The notes beneath the pieces are model-generated. The model was given only the letters and a program-made list of their open reading frames with translations, was not told the origin of the DNA and did not search any database. Shown piece after piece: positions 21,100 to 31,125 of a stretch of 64,000 nucleotides of DNA. Source of the DNA: Hydrangea macrophylla (taxonomy: Eukaryota > Streptophyta > Magnoliopsida > Cornales > Hydrangeaceae); assembly GCA_033977485.1 (NCBI GenBank), contig CM066994.1, positions 49,315,155 through 49,379,154 of the forward strand, read 5' to 3'. Each line of letters begins with the position of its first letter. The stretch's first letter is position 1. A program made the position numbers and the translations under genes.

Positions 21100-21460
21100 T
21101 TGTAATGAACTTTTAGTGACAAAATTTTACAAAAATTATGCTAAAACTGCACATACACAGCACAAATTCTTGTTAAAACTGCACAAAGATAGCACACAAA
21201 CTGCACAAATTGTTGCTATAACTGCACAAAATACTGCTCAAACATAGCACAAATTATGCACAATCACATCACAAATTCTGCACAAAATTTAGGTAAAACT
21301 GTACATACACAGCACAAATTCTTGCTAAAACTGAACAACTACTGCACAAATTCTTGGTAAAACTACACAAATACTGCACTAACAGAGTCACAAAATTGTA
21401 TACAAAATGGTGTAAAATCAGCACAATTTCTTCAAAGTCATGATCCAAAATAGTGTAAAA
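21100..21460. repeat. Degenerate CTGCACAAA-type repeats
   Basis: Short words such as ACTGCACAAA and CACAGCACAAATTCTTG recur many times with irregular spacing. One longer unit (ACATACACAGCACAAATTCTTG) appears at about 21150 and again at 21303. The stretch lies between the copia break and the end of the transposase gene, and probably belongs to the MULE interior. Confidence 0.6.
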
Positions 21461-21503
21461 TCCTTCCATAATGGAATAACACACATGGTCACCCAATAAA
21501 ACC

Positions 21504-21569
21504 ATTACATATTAAAAGTCATGATCCACAAATACCATTACATATTAAAAGTCATGATCCACAAATACC
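21504..21569 (+). repeat. 33-bp tandem duplication
   Basis: Two copies of a unit resembling CATTACATATTAAAAGTCAT lie head to tail just downstream of the transposase gene. Confidence 0.75.
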
Positions 21570-21594
21570 ATAACATAATTTAAAAAAAATAAGA

Positions 21595-24056
21595 TTAAAG
21601 GAAATTGAAGCTTGATGGACTTTCGGAAGCATAGCTATCATCCTCTAAACTTGAACATGGAGTTGCATCTTCATTGACGTGAGAAGCCCTAGACAAAGTT
21701 CAACAAAAAAAAAACTCGTCATTCAATGTGAGAGATTTAGTAATAATAATAATAATTATTATTATTATTATAAAGCAGTAATAAAATAAATATTCATACT
21801 GATTTGTAAGCATTGGACAATTTCTTTTGTCATGGGATTGTCCAACTAGACCACAACCATGACAACGTCTTGTTATAGCATTCTTCACCTTCCGTAGTGC
21901 CTTTTCTTTCCCTCCTCTAAGCCTTTTCCCACACCCTTTTGCCCTCACTTGCTTGGGTTCATTGTAAGTACAAACATTATTACAACTCATTTGAACTGTA
22001 CCACAATCTAAAATTGGACCACTACCAACAACATGTTCCATTCTTTCACTTGCACTAGCCAAAGCGTCTTTATAAATCTTAATGGATTTTGGACTTGTTA
22101 AGGCCTTGTCAATCACCTCCAAAGAACATTGAATCAATTCACTCCATAGTAGTAGATATGATTTGTCATCAGTTATCACCGTGCCCTTGCCACTATCAAC
22201 GACCACCCCAGTCTTTGCTGTTTTACTCCACCTTTATAAGATGTAGTGTTCTGGCAATTCTTCAAAATTGGTCATTTTGTGCAAGTATCCTAACACATGT
22301 CTACATGGTATACCTGAACTCTCAAACAATTTGCAACTACATGAAGCAAAACACAACTCCTTATCATAAAGAACTTCTTATACTCTTTGAACTGACTTTC
22401 TTTGAACTTTATATACCCGGTGCTTCTCATCCTCCTTGATAGATTCGTATCTATAGTTCAAGGACTCCCAAAGCTCATCCTGAAGTTCATAAAACTTTTT
22501 TGACGTATAAATCTCAACCATTTGTAACAAATAGTCATGAAGCATCTTTACCCTTGGCTTCTCGGTCCGATCTTTGTGATCGGACAACTCTTCATTCCGT
22601 TGTCATAGTAGGCCCCTACCAAATTGAATCATGAAATCAACTAATGAATTTTCCTTCTTCACAAATTTCTTGAAAAATGTGTGAGAGCCTTCGGCTCTTT
22701 GACTACTTGTCATATTGGCAAAGAAAATGTGATTACAATACACAGGCACCCATTTGGACCGAATATCAAACATTTTCAACCAACTATTGCCGTCTAACCT
22801 ACTCCTCCTAACAAGATCTATCCACATTTCGTCGAACTCTTCCTTAAAACTCCGAATTCCAAATACAATTGGAGAATTCATTGTAGTGCTTACTATATTT
22901 GAGCGAGTCTATCTTCTCAGAGAACTTCATCAAAATGTGCCAACTACAAAATCGATGGAATGTATCCGGAAGAGTATGGGAAATTGCTTTAGTCATTGCC
23001 GAGTCTTGATCACTAATGCTCATCTTAGGGGCATCACTTGACATAGCCTCCAAAAATTGGTTGAATAGCCAAATAAATGAATCTGCGGTCTCGTCACTTA
23101 AAAATGCACAAGCAAAAATAATGGCCTGACCATGATTGTTAACCCCCATTAGTGGTGCAAAAATCATACCATAGCGATTGATGTTGTATGTAGTATCGAA
23201 GACGACCACATCACCATAAAATTTATAAGCCCGTCTAGATGTCCCATTGGCCCAAAAGCAATGTTTTATCCTTTGTTCATGATCTGCCTCAATTTTGTAT
23301 GTGAATGATGGATTTTTCGCCTGTTCCAATTTTAAATACCCACTCAACATGTCTCCATCGTGCCCCTTTTTCTCATTACGCATATCCCTCTGCTGATTAT
23401 ATAAATCTTTTTGTGTACATCCAATGTTTTCAAACCCTCCAGCTTAGACTCCGAGAAAACTGAATTGCTGATGTGAGGGTATGTTCACAAGTCCAAGTTG
23501 TTGCGTCAAACTCTTTTGGGCACTCGAAACGGATCGGTGAGATCTTAAAAGATGCTTCTTTGAAGGGGTTGCGAATGGGTGACAATGGCCCTCCAAAAAA
23601 TGTGTTACTACATATACCCCAGAGTTGGATCTCACCACAACTATTTTTTGCTTTACAATCCTCTTTCACCGTTCCCCGACGCCTTTGGCTTGCAACATCC
23701 GCAACCATTATTCCCTTTCCTTGTTTAAAACATACAAACTCCTTCCTATAAACCACATCACTTCCTTCCATCTTCTTAGACACCCAACTTCGAATACTAA
23801 AGCCACCTTGTTTAGCATATGCATTGTAGAAATTATAAACATCTTCTATTGTTTGAAATTGTTGGCCAAGACTAGGTTTGAGAACATTGGCCACTTCAGG
23901 ATTGTAAATATCACGACAATTGGAGGTGTCCCCCCCCCCCCCCCCCCCCCCCCCCCATTCACCACTTTCATAATCTGGACTGAATTCAACAGTCTCTGCC
24001 TCTTTATCCATATTGTCATTTGTGGCCGAATTCTCCACCTCCATGTTATTGTCCAT
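21595..24056 (-). pseudogene. FAR1/FHY3-type MULE transposase, decayed
   Basis: Pieces in order on the minus strand: an acidic N-terminus (MDNNMEVENS) and Gly run; a FAR1 DNA-binding domain (FYNAYAKQGGFSIRSW to HLLRSHRSVSSAQKSL); the MULE catalytic domain (VVVFDTTYNINRYGM, then SISDQDSAMTKAI and FCSWHILMKF); a SWIM finger ([15 protein letters not shown]); a zinc knuckle (CHGCGLVGQSHDKRNC). After the knuckle I infer a 111-bp intron (21689-21799) that joins in frame to a last exon ending ESPSSFNFL-stop at 21595. Damage: frameshifts near 23640 and 22850, in-frame stops at 23444 and 22603, and further breaks near 22378 and 22210. Such transposases bind the terminal repeats and cut with a DDE site. 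This copy cannot make a whole protein. Confidence 0.88.
23930..23956. repeat. Poly(C) run of 27
   Basis: Encodes the Gly run of the transposase N-terminus on the minus strand. Homopolymers this long are unstable and prone to sequencing error, so the frame across it is unreliable. Confidence 0.8.
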
Positions 24057-24499
24057 AATGCCTGAAGTTAAATAAAGAAAATAGTGATAAAAATGCAATC
24101 ATCATTTCTAGGTTGATCTACATATATCTACTAATTTTGCTAACTAATTTGTATCTACATTGATGTTTTGATTACTAATTTTGCTTACAAATTTGAATCT
24201 ATGTTTTTCTCGGAGTATAACTAAAGTCTCTGTTTTTATAGCAGTAAGTGAAGTTAAGTCTACTGATTGTTTTGGATTCTTGGGAAAGTTCCTTGCCCTC
24301 ACTCTCAATTAGCAAACAACTTAATTTGGGGTTTGAGGAAAATTGGCAATGTGGCAACAATTTGGGAGAGTTATTCGACGACTTCAATGCGGAGGAGATA
24401 GGAATTCAAATGGGAGAGATCAAAAATGGGGAGGCAAATGATTTTGTGGATTTTGATTTTGAATTTTGTGAACATGAGCTTGATGAAGCCTTGAATATT

Positions 24500-24593
24500 G
24501 ATGAAGCCTCAAGTGGCCTCTGCCTATGAGTTATTTAGAGTAGAAAGATGAAGCCTCAAATAGCCTCTGCCTATGAGTTATTTAGAGTAGAAA
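24500..24593 (+). repeat. 47-bp tandem duplication
   Basis: Copies at 24500-24546 and 24547-24593 start GATGAAGCCTCAA and end GAGTAGAAA. The first copy overlaps the end of a small acidic plus-strand ORF that I do not accept as a gene. Confidence 0.8.
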
Positions 24594-25066
24594 ATCATTA
24601 ACTATTTATTGTAAGGATGGAAAATAAAAATGAGCTTTTTGAGTATGTAATGAAACTTGAGTTTTCTTATAGAGAGAAGTCTTTGAATTGGAATATATTT
24701 TTACTTTTCTTTTATTTTCTTTCCTGTACTGTTTTATTTTCTGATACACATTGCTTGCATTCCCAACCGAAATGCACCAAATAGGCACTAAAAGCCCTAA
24801 TCCATGTGGGTGTTCTGTCAACATTATCCAAAAAAATTTGTTTGTCCAAGGAAACACAAAAACAAGCATCGATTAGTGAGAGATCTTGAGAGAGTGAGAT
24901 ATAGTGAGAGAGGGACAGGCCGAGAAGGAGCTGGAAGTTACTTGGAGTGGCCGGAGCTGCGGCGTGTAGGCGAGGAGGGGGCGGCGGCGGTGGCGGCGAC
25001 TTGGTAGAGCAGTGAGGTGAGCAGAGCAGTGAGTGTTCCGAGAGAGAGAGAGAGATCGCTGAGAGT

Positions 25067-25270
25067 AAGGTCTCTCTTGTGAGAGATCGTAGCTGAGAGA
25101 GCGAGAGTGAGAGAAGGAGAGATATTTCCCCCCAATTTTTTTTTTATCATTTGAGCCCTAACATTTTTTATTACCCGCCCAAAATTTTTTAACCCAAGTT
25201 CAAGAGATCCGGGTCATACCCATGTTCACCGGGTTGTTCACTTACCCGGTTCACTATTGAGTCGGACCGT
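25067..25270 (-). repeat. Right terminal inverted repeat of the MULE
   Basis: Inverted partner of 15528-15731. It lies about 1 kb upstream of the transposase start, so it probably also carried the transposase promoter, as in other MULEs. Confidence 0.88.
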
Positions 25271-26099
25271 AGATATATATACATACATACACCCACATAT
25301 ACATAAATTGAAGTGTATATGGACTAATTAATTATAAAATATCCTCTGTATATATTTCTTTTTTCTCTTATCAATTAACTAGTAATGACACGTGCCCGTG
25401 GGCACGAAACGAAAAAAAGAAAAAAGAAATTCAATACTTCAAAAGATCAAATCTTTTGCATAAAATTGTCCATGTCATTGCAGTTGAGTGATATTTGTTT
25501 TATTTTTATAAAATTGAGTATGAAGGTTCTAGATATATGATACTCTTTTAATCCTTCTAAAGACTGTAAGGCTTTGTGTAATAAATCAAGAGCAGAACTG
25601 CTTAAATTAAGAAAAAGAAAAATTTTGTAGAGAGTAGCCAAGTTTAGCTATCATTACTTCAAACATGGATAAAAAAAGAAAAAAAAGGATGTTATTTTTT
25701 TTTCTTGTTGTTTTTCCTTTTTTCCTTCTAAAGCCTGGAAAAAAGGCCAATATGATTGTTTCTTTTATATGTTTTATTTTTATTTAAAACCTAAGGCTCT
25801 GTTTGGCAACACAACTTCCTAACATATAAAAGTCTGCCCATAAACTGATTTTCCGAACGGGCCTTAACCCAACCTATCTTCTTCCTTGCGTGAACACACA
25901 GTGAGTTTACATATATATATATATATACCATAGCACGGGTGGAAAAAAAAAATGCGGAGTATAATGACTGTAAATATGGGCTATAAATTTGTTAGGAAAA
26001 AAAAAAACATAATTTCATATGCGTATCTCTTTCATTTCAGGTCATAACCTATTTAGCGTATTGAGTTTGCAACAACCTACATGTCAATATTAGTTTCAA

Positions 26100-26258
26100 G
26101 TAATGCTATGCTTCTCAAATTTAGTTATTCCAATAATTTAGTTATTTCTAAAACATGTGGTAGAGACCTTCAATATTATTGGATTACTTCAACACTCTCC
26201 AATGAAAAATCAAGTGGTCCCATTATCATACAAATCTGAAAAGCATAATATTACCCAA
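26100..26258. mobile_element. 159-bp MITE, relative of 14768-14948
   Basis: The ends read GTAATGCTATGCTTCTCAAAT and, inward from the right, GGGTAATATTATGCTTTTCAG. TAGTTTCAA (9 bp) flanks both sides at 26091-26099 and 26259-26267. It has no coding capacity. Confidence 0.75.
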
Positions 26259-26577
26259 TAGTTTCAAATAGTTGTGTTGTGGCCCACAGAACTCTTAAAC
26301 TACTTAACCAATTTAAACTTAGCCTTTTTTTTTTTTCCTTTTAGAAACTTTTGAAAAACTATACTTTCCATGCATTTAGAAGGAAAAAAAAAAAAAAGAA
26401 AAAGAAAGAACAAAGATTTTTTGGAAAGAACTAGAAAAAAAAAAATTAAGCAAAATTAACCAATCTATACTTAGCCTTTGTTGGCCTTTTTTAAAGTTTC
26501 TGGAAGCGGAAAAAAAAAAAAAAACAAAAGGCTTAAGAGACATGAGTGATATATGGGTCTCTCCATTTGGGGTTGAG

Positions 26578-26579
<2 letters not shown>

Positions 26580-26652
<73 letters not shown>
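26580..26652 (+). repeat. Compound (GT)n(GA)n microsatellite
   Basis: About 19 GT units run directly into about 17 GA units. The ORFs read across it on both strands are artefacts. Confidence 0.95.
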
Positions 26653-26654
<2 letters not shown>

Positions 26655-26831
26655 AAATTGGAAAGTATAAGAGTAAATTGAAAACTGATTTGGTGTGTGT
26701 GCATGTTACCATTTTTGGTGAGCTAATGATCGGACGGTTTAAAATATCTAAACTTGTTTGAATGGCTTGGATTGAAAGTTACTAATTTGGGAAGATTCAC
26801 ACTGCTCTAACTTATTATATAGATATTGTAG

Positions 26832-27099
26832 CTGTTTGTCATTGCTTATTTGCCCATTTTAAGCAGTTCTGGTGGCCTAAACTGCTTATTAATCTATTTA
26901 TTTCAGTAAAAATATAAGCAGATTTAGTCCAAAAAATAGTTTGGTAATAAGCAGGGGGGGCTGTTTTTCAAGATTATTTCTATGAGTGATCAATTCACAG
27001 CATATTAACCAAACACCCAAACCATAATAAGCAGTTTTACTTTTATGTAATTTTACCAATCACGATCAATATCGCATCAGCATAAGCACAGACAAACAG
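26832..27099. mobile_element. MITE-like inverted-repeat element
   Basis: The left end CTGTTTGTCATTGCTTAT is mirrored by the right end GCACAGACAAACAG in inverse orientation. A relative with the same end words and an internal ACCATAATAAGCAG lies at 56171-56406. I cannot find a convincing target-site duplication. Confidence 0.55.
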
Positions 27100-27420
27100 A
27101 CTCATTATTTGACCCACCCAAAAAAGAATTAGTGACATTCAATTTGGGCGTAATGTGTGCAAAGTGTAAAATAAGGATAAAGAATGAAATTAAAAAAAAA
27201 AAAAAAAAAAATTGGTCACAGTCAAAATATAATCAAAATAGTTCACATATACCATTTAAAAAAAGTATTTTAAACTGGTATCATTTAAAAAGTTCACAAG
27301 ATCGAAAAAAAAAAAAAAAAATTCACAATCAAAATGGGGTTAAATGAAATCTATCCCCCCTTCAATTTATAGATTGAGTTTTAATTTGGAGTTTTAATAG
27401 GATACAACGTAGTATTTAAT

Positions 27421-27544
27421 TGGATTAACCATTTTTGGTGGACCAACTATCCAAGGGTTGAAAATATTTAAACTTGTCTCAATAGCTCGGATTGAAAATT
27501 ACTAATTTGAGAGGGACTCACACCGCTCTAACTTATTATATAGA
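27421..27544 (-). mobile_element. Second Helitron 5' end, same family
   Basis: About 120 bp match the 5' end of the Helitron at 26823, again starting TCTATATAATAAGTTAGAGC. I see no matching 3' hairpin and CTAG between this end and the first Helitron, so it is a truncated or nested copy. Confidence 0.65.
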
Positions 27545-27572
27545 TTTTCTTTCCATTTGGCGGTATAATTTA

Positions 27573-28018
27573 GGGTAAAAAGCATTTTGCCCCCTCAAAC
27601 TATACACGTTTTTGCAATTTGCACCCCGAACTTTAAAAAGTTGCAATTTCCCCCCTGAACTATCTTTAGGGTTGCAATGTCCCCCCTGAACTTCAAACAG
27701 TTGAAATGTCCCCCCTGAACTATCATCTGTTTTGCAAAGTCCCCTCTAAACTATCCTTTGTGTTGCAATATCCCCCCTAAACTATCTTTCGTGTTTCTTG
27801 ATGGAATGTGATGACAGGGTTGTTATTGCAACACGAAATATAGTTTAGGGGAGACTTTGCAAAACAGATGATAGTTTAGGAGGGACATTTCAACTTTTGA
27901 AGTTCAGGGAACATTACAATCCTAAAAATAATTCAGGGGGAAAATTATAACTTTTTAAAGTTCATGGTGCAAATTACAAAAACGTATATAGTTTGAGGGG
28001 GCAAAATACTTTTTACCC
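27573..28018. mobile_element. 446-bp fold-back MITE built of 30-bp repeats
   Basis: The arms are inverted copies, starting GGGTAAAAAGCATTTTGCCC and ending GGGCAAAATACTTTTTACCC. TATAATTTA (9 bp) flanks it at 27564-27572 and 28019-28027. Each arm is a series of about 30-bp units of the form TTGCAATxTCCCCCCTGAAC. The 9-bp duplication suggests Mutator-type mobility. Confidence 0.85.
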
Positions 28019-28099
28019 TATAATTTATTTTTCTTCCTTGAACCCCTCCAGAAGCAGGCACTCATTTGACACCCAGATCAACCCAAAATACGAATCATT

Positions 28100-28386
28100 A
28101 TCATAAAACACATATCTAAAGCAAAAACAAAAGAAATAACATCAAACTTCCAAAACAACTCAAAATCATTATCTTACATTTGCAAAATTTTACATACAAA
28201 TAGAGAAATTAACTTAAACAGAAACAGATGTGTTCTTGTTGATATAGTAATTTGAATGAATTTGAGAGAGAGATGGAGAGATATACACATAAATCATATA
28301 TATATATATATACACACACAGCAGATCAAAACAGCAGAAATCATATATGTATATATACACACAAAGCAGCAATTGAAGGAATCGTG

Positions 28387-28417
<31 letters not shown>

Positions 28418-28502
28418 CCTAGCAAAACTAAAACCCTAGATTCGAAGAGGTTGAACCTTCCATGGCTGCTGAGCAAAGGAAGAGAACCTAGCTTTCTTCG
28501 TC

Positions 28503-28536
<34 letters not shown>

Positions 28537-29460
28537 TACAGACATATATGTGAGAGAAGGCCCCGATCGTGAAAAGTAAGATGACTTCCTGATTTTTCAA
28601 GGGTAAGTCATTTTACATCAGTGGAAGTAAAAATTTTTCCTTGTAAAATATTTTACCTACTTATTAGGGAAACCAAACACCAGAAAATAAGAAAATGTTT
28701 TCCAAAAAACATTTTACGTCAAAACAAATGGAGGTAGATGTTTTTGTATTTTTTGGGATTTCCCCTTTTGTAATCGTATTAGAGTTATTATGGAGTGTCT
28801 ATAAATGCGTTGTACACAATGTTATAAACAGCATCTTTTTGTTACTGAAAATGCATTTTTCTCTTGGAGATTCCTTTACTCGCTAGGTGAATATTCAAAG
28901 CATTGAATAAGATAGTAGTCCTCTGCTCTTGGTGATGTGATGACAATCACCAGATTCATGGAAGGCCATGAATTTTCTTTTTGTCCTACTTCCTTGGCTT
29001 CAATCTCGCAATCGCCTATCCTTATTGTCTTACTTTTCTTTTGTTGCTAACGAGTGTTTTCTCTTCGGTTTCTGGGGGTTCCTGATTCAAGATTCAAGTA
29101 AACTGCTGCATGATGATTGACATTTTCTAGGGGATTTGACAATAAACTTTTTAGCTCGGTCAAGGAAAGTTGGGTTAGATAACCACTAATTGTTTTGACT
29201 AGTTCCTTTCATTGTGCTCTTAGACCATGAATCACAATTCTCCTCAACCTTTTGCGGTTAGAGTGGAGATTGAGTTTTAAAATCTCATGACAAGAAAATT
29301 TTGCCGTTGTAAGAAATTCACTTATTTCTCCTGTTTAGCTGCGGGATTGACATCGATTCATTTTATAGTAATCAAAGAGTGTATCATTGTTCTCGAGAAG
29401 AACATAGCATGAATGTCCCAAATAGCCTCGGGTTGTGTTGCATGTTCAATGCGCTCAACT
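28100..29460. other. Intergenic, simple repeats only
   Basis: GA runs lie at about 28389-28414 and 28504-28532, and a TA/CA tract near 28299-28320. A stretch near 28690-28730 resembles the AAAATGTTTTCC-type end of a decayed MITE. I see no gene. Confidence 0.6.
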
Positions 29461-29467
29461 AATTATT

Positions 29468-29611
29468 TGTCATGACCCAAGTGGGGGTGTTGTATGGGCA
29501 GCCGCTCCGCATCGCTCATGTATGGGGTGAGATGGTGTGTTATAAACCCATGGGCACCTTTCCCTTACAAGCTGGCTTTTAGGGGCAAGTTCTACCCACG
29601 GGTTTGTGACA
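29468..29611 (-). repeat. Possible solo LTR, 144 bp
   Basis: The stretch starts TGTCA and ends TGACA, an inverted terminus. Read on the minus strand it has a TATA-like GTTTATAACA in its middle. The flanks TTATT and TTCTT match at four of five bases, so a 5-bp target-site duplication is possible. No internal retrotransposon sequence is adjacent. Confidence 0.4.
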
Positions 29612-31080
29612 TTCTTCCTCAACAGTTGACTTAAGCTTGCAAATAGTCTTTCTTGCTGCTTTGATTGACCACTTCTGTATGACTTTGGCGTCCTGCTCGG
29701 GAGGAAGTGCAGTCTCTTTACAACCAACAATTCCTCATAAATCTTATTCACCAGCAAATTAGCTTTGCCCAAAACACGAGCGAGCATCATAAGCCCAGAC
29801 TATGCAAATTAATACACTCTCACGGCACGGCAGTGCCCAGTAATTGGTACGTGACTGGCTAAACGGTTCCTAATCGTTGGACTATGATATTAAATTATTC
29901 AATAGAGGGATGGAAGGCCTACAGAATTCTGTTGAAGTATTGGAACAACACTTTGATGTATTACATACCCTAAACACTCGCATCTCCACAACACTTTATT
30001 TTGTGTATCTTCTGTTTTAATGTTATGTTTGTTGTGAGGCTTAGTTCATTACACTGAGGTAAGACACAACATCATATCAAGAGTTGAAAGTTTCTCTTTC
30101 ATTTAAGTGTTCTGTTTATAAAATAGAGTGAAGTAGACTAGCCTTGTTAATATATGTTTTTTAACAAATTTTGGACAAGGACAACATAGGACCCTGACCA
30201 TGTGGGAGAAATTTAAATAACTTGTAAACTTGACCATCCCTTCTGTACCATATATTTGTAACTCAATAACCCAGTGGTCATAAAATGAAATTAGTTTAAG
30301 ACATGTCCCAACTATGGTTCTCTACCCAAAAGCTTAAATAATATGACACCTTTTATTTATGATATACAACTTACAAAGTAGGTTTTTTACTTGTATCAGC
30401 TATTTATTTGAAATTATACCTTCCATGGTCAAAATATTATACTTTGAAAGACCCCCCTAAAAAAAATTTTAATTTGGTCTTAAAAAATGCTTATGTGGGT
30501 TTAGGCTTTAATCATGGTCAAAGATAAAACAAATTTTCCACCAGGAATTACCTAGGAAGTTGAATTTTGGAAGCTTCCTTGCAATTATGCTTAACAAAAT
30601 TGCTAAAAAGATAATATACTCGTTCAGGACTTAAGGGGAGTCAGGAGAAGAACATAGCATTTTTATGTCATAATCAAATGATACAATAGTTATTATTAAT
30701 CTGCAAGTTCTAAGAGGCTGCTAACAACTACCTTATGTCTAATTAGTTTGAAAATTCAACAATCTATGATTATGAACCTTTTTCTAAAATTGTCTTATTG
30801 GCATCTTTAAAGGTTGTCTGCATATTCCAAATTCAAGGAATAATGACAGGGCTCTAAAGAATAGTCTTAAGTCTAGTCTACAGAAAAGTATAAATAAACA
30901 TACAACACAAGTATAATTTACTACGTATTAAATAAGATATCAAAACTTTGCAAGTAAATGAGCACTCTTTTTTTTTTTTGCTCAGAAAGTAAATGAGTAC
31001 TCACTTTCCCATTAGTTGGAAAATTCATTCATGGGAGGTGTATAATACAACAACTTATATATATATACACATACATACAC
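29612..31080. other. Intergenic, upstream region of the plus-strand ankyrin gene
   Basis: AT-rich with no recognisable gene. A TA/CA-rich stretch at about 31052-31085 contains TATATATA and lies 50-75 bases before the chosen ATG, so it could serve as the TATA region. Confidence 0.5.
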
Positions 31081-31125
31081 ATATAGACAGTGAGAGAGAA
31101 AAGAACTAGGGAAACCAACCCACAT

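Larger units (their letters stand above)
15528..25270. mobile_element. 9.7-kb Mutator-like element (FAR1-type) with a nested copia insertion
   Basis: Long terminal inverted repeats at 15528-15731 and 25067-25270 are nearly identical over about 204 bp and begin ACGGTTCGGCTCAATAG and ACGGTCCGACTCAATAG. The element is flanked by AGATATAT on both sides (15520-15527 and 25271-25278). The flanks are TA-rich, so the duplication length of 8 or 9 bp is uncertain. The transposase gene lies in the right half on the minus strand. A copia remnant occupies about 15978-21040. CT-rich subterminal sequence follows the left repeat, with two CAGGTAA-like words. Confidence 0.88.
25379..26823 (-). mobile_element. 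Non-autonomous Helitron, 1,445 bp
   Basis: On the minus strand it starts TCTATATAATAAGTTAGAGC at 26823, preceded by A. It ends with the hairpin CGTGCCCACGGGCACG, eight bases, then CTAG at 25379, followed by T. A 5' TC, a 3' hairpin before CTRR and insertion between A and T define Helitrons. No Rep/helicase sequence is present. A MITE (26100-26258) and a microsatellite sit inside it. Confidence 0.8.

Noticed and set aside
24248..24529. 93-codon acidic plus-strand ORF inside the MULE
   Set aside because: Starts at a non-ATG codon, ends in a tandem duplication, and shows no family. It lies in the region upstream of the transposase start.
26471..26761. ORFs on both strands across the GT/GA microsatellite
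   Set aside because: They encode only dipeptide runs from a simple repeat.
28256..28579. Plus-strand ORF of 107 codons and its antisense ORF
   Set aside because: Driven by GA and TA/CA repeats; no domain, no promoter or splice context.
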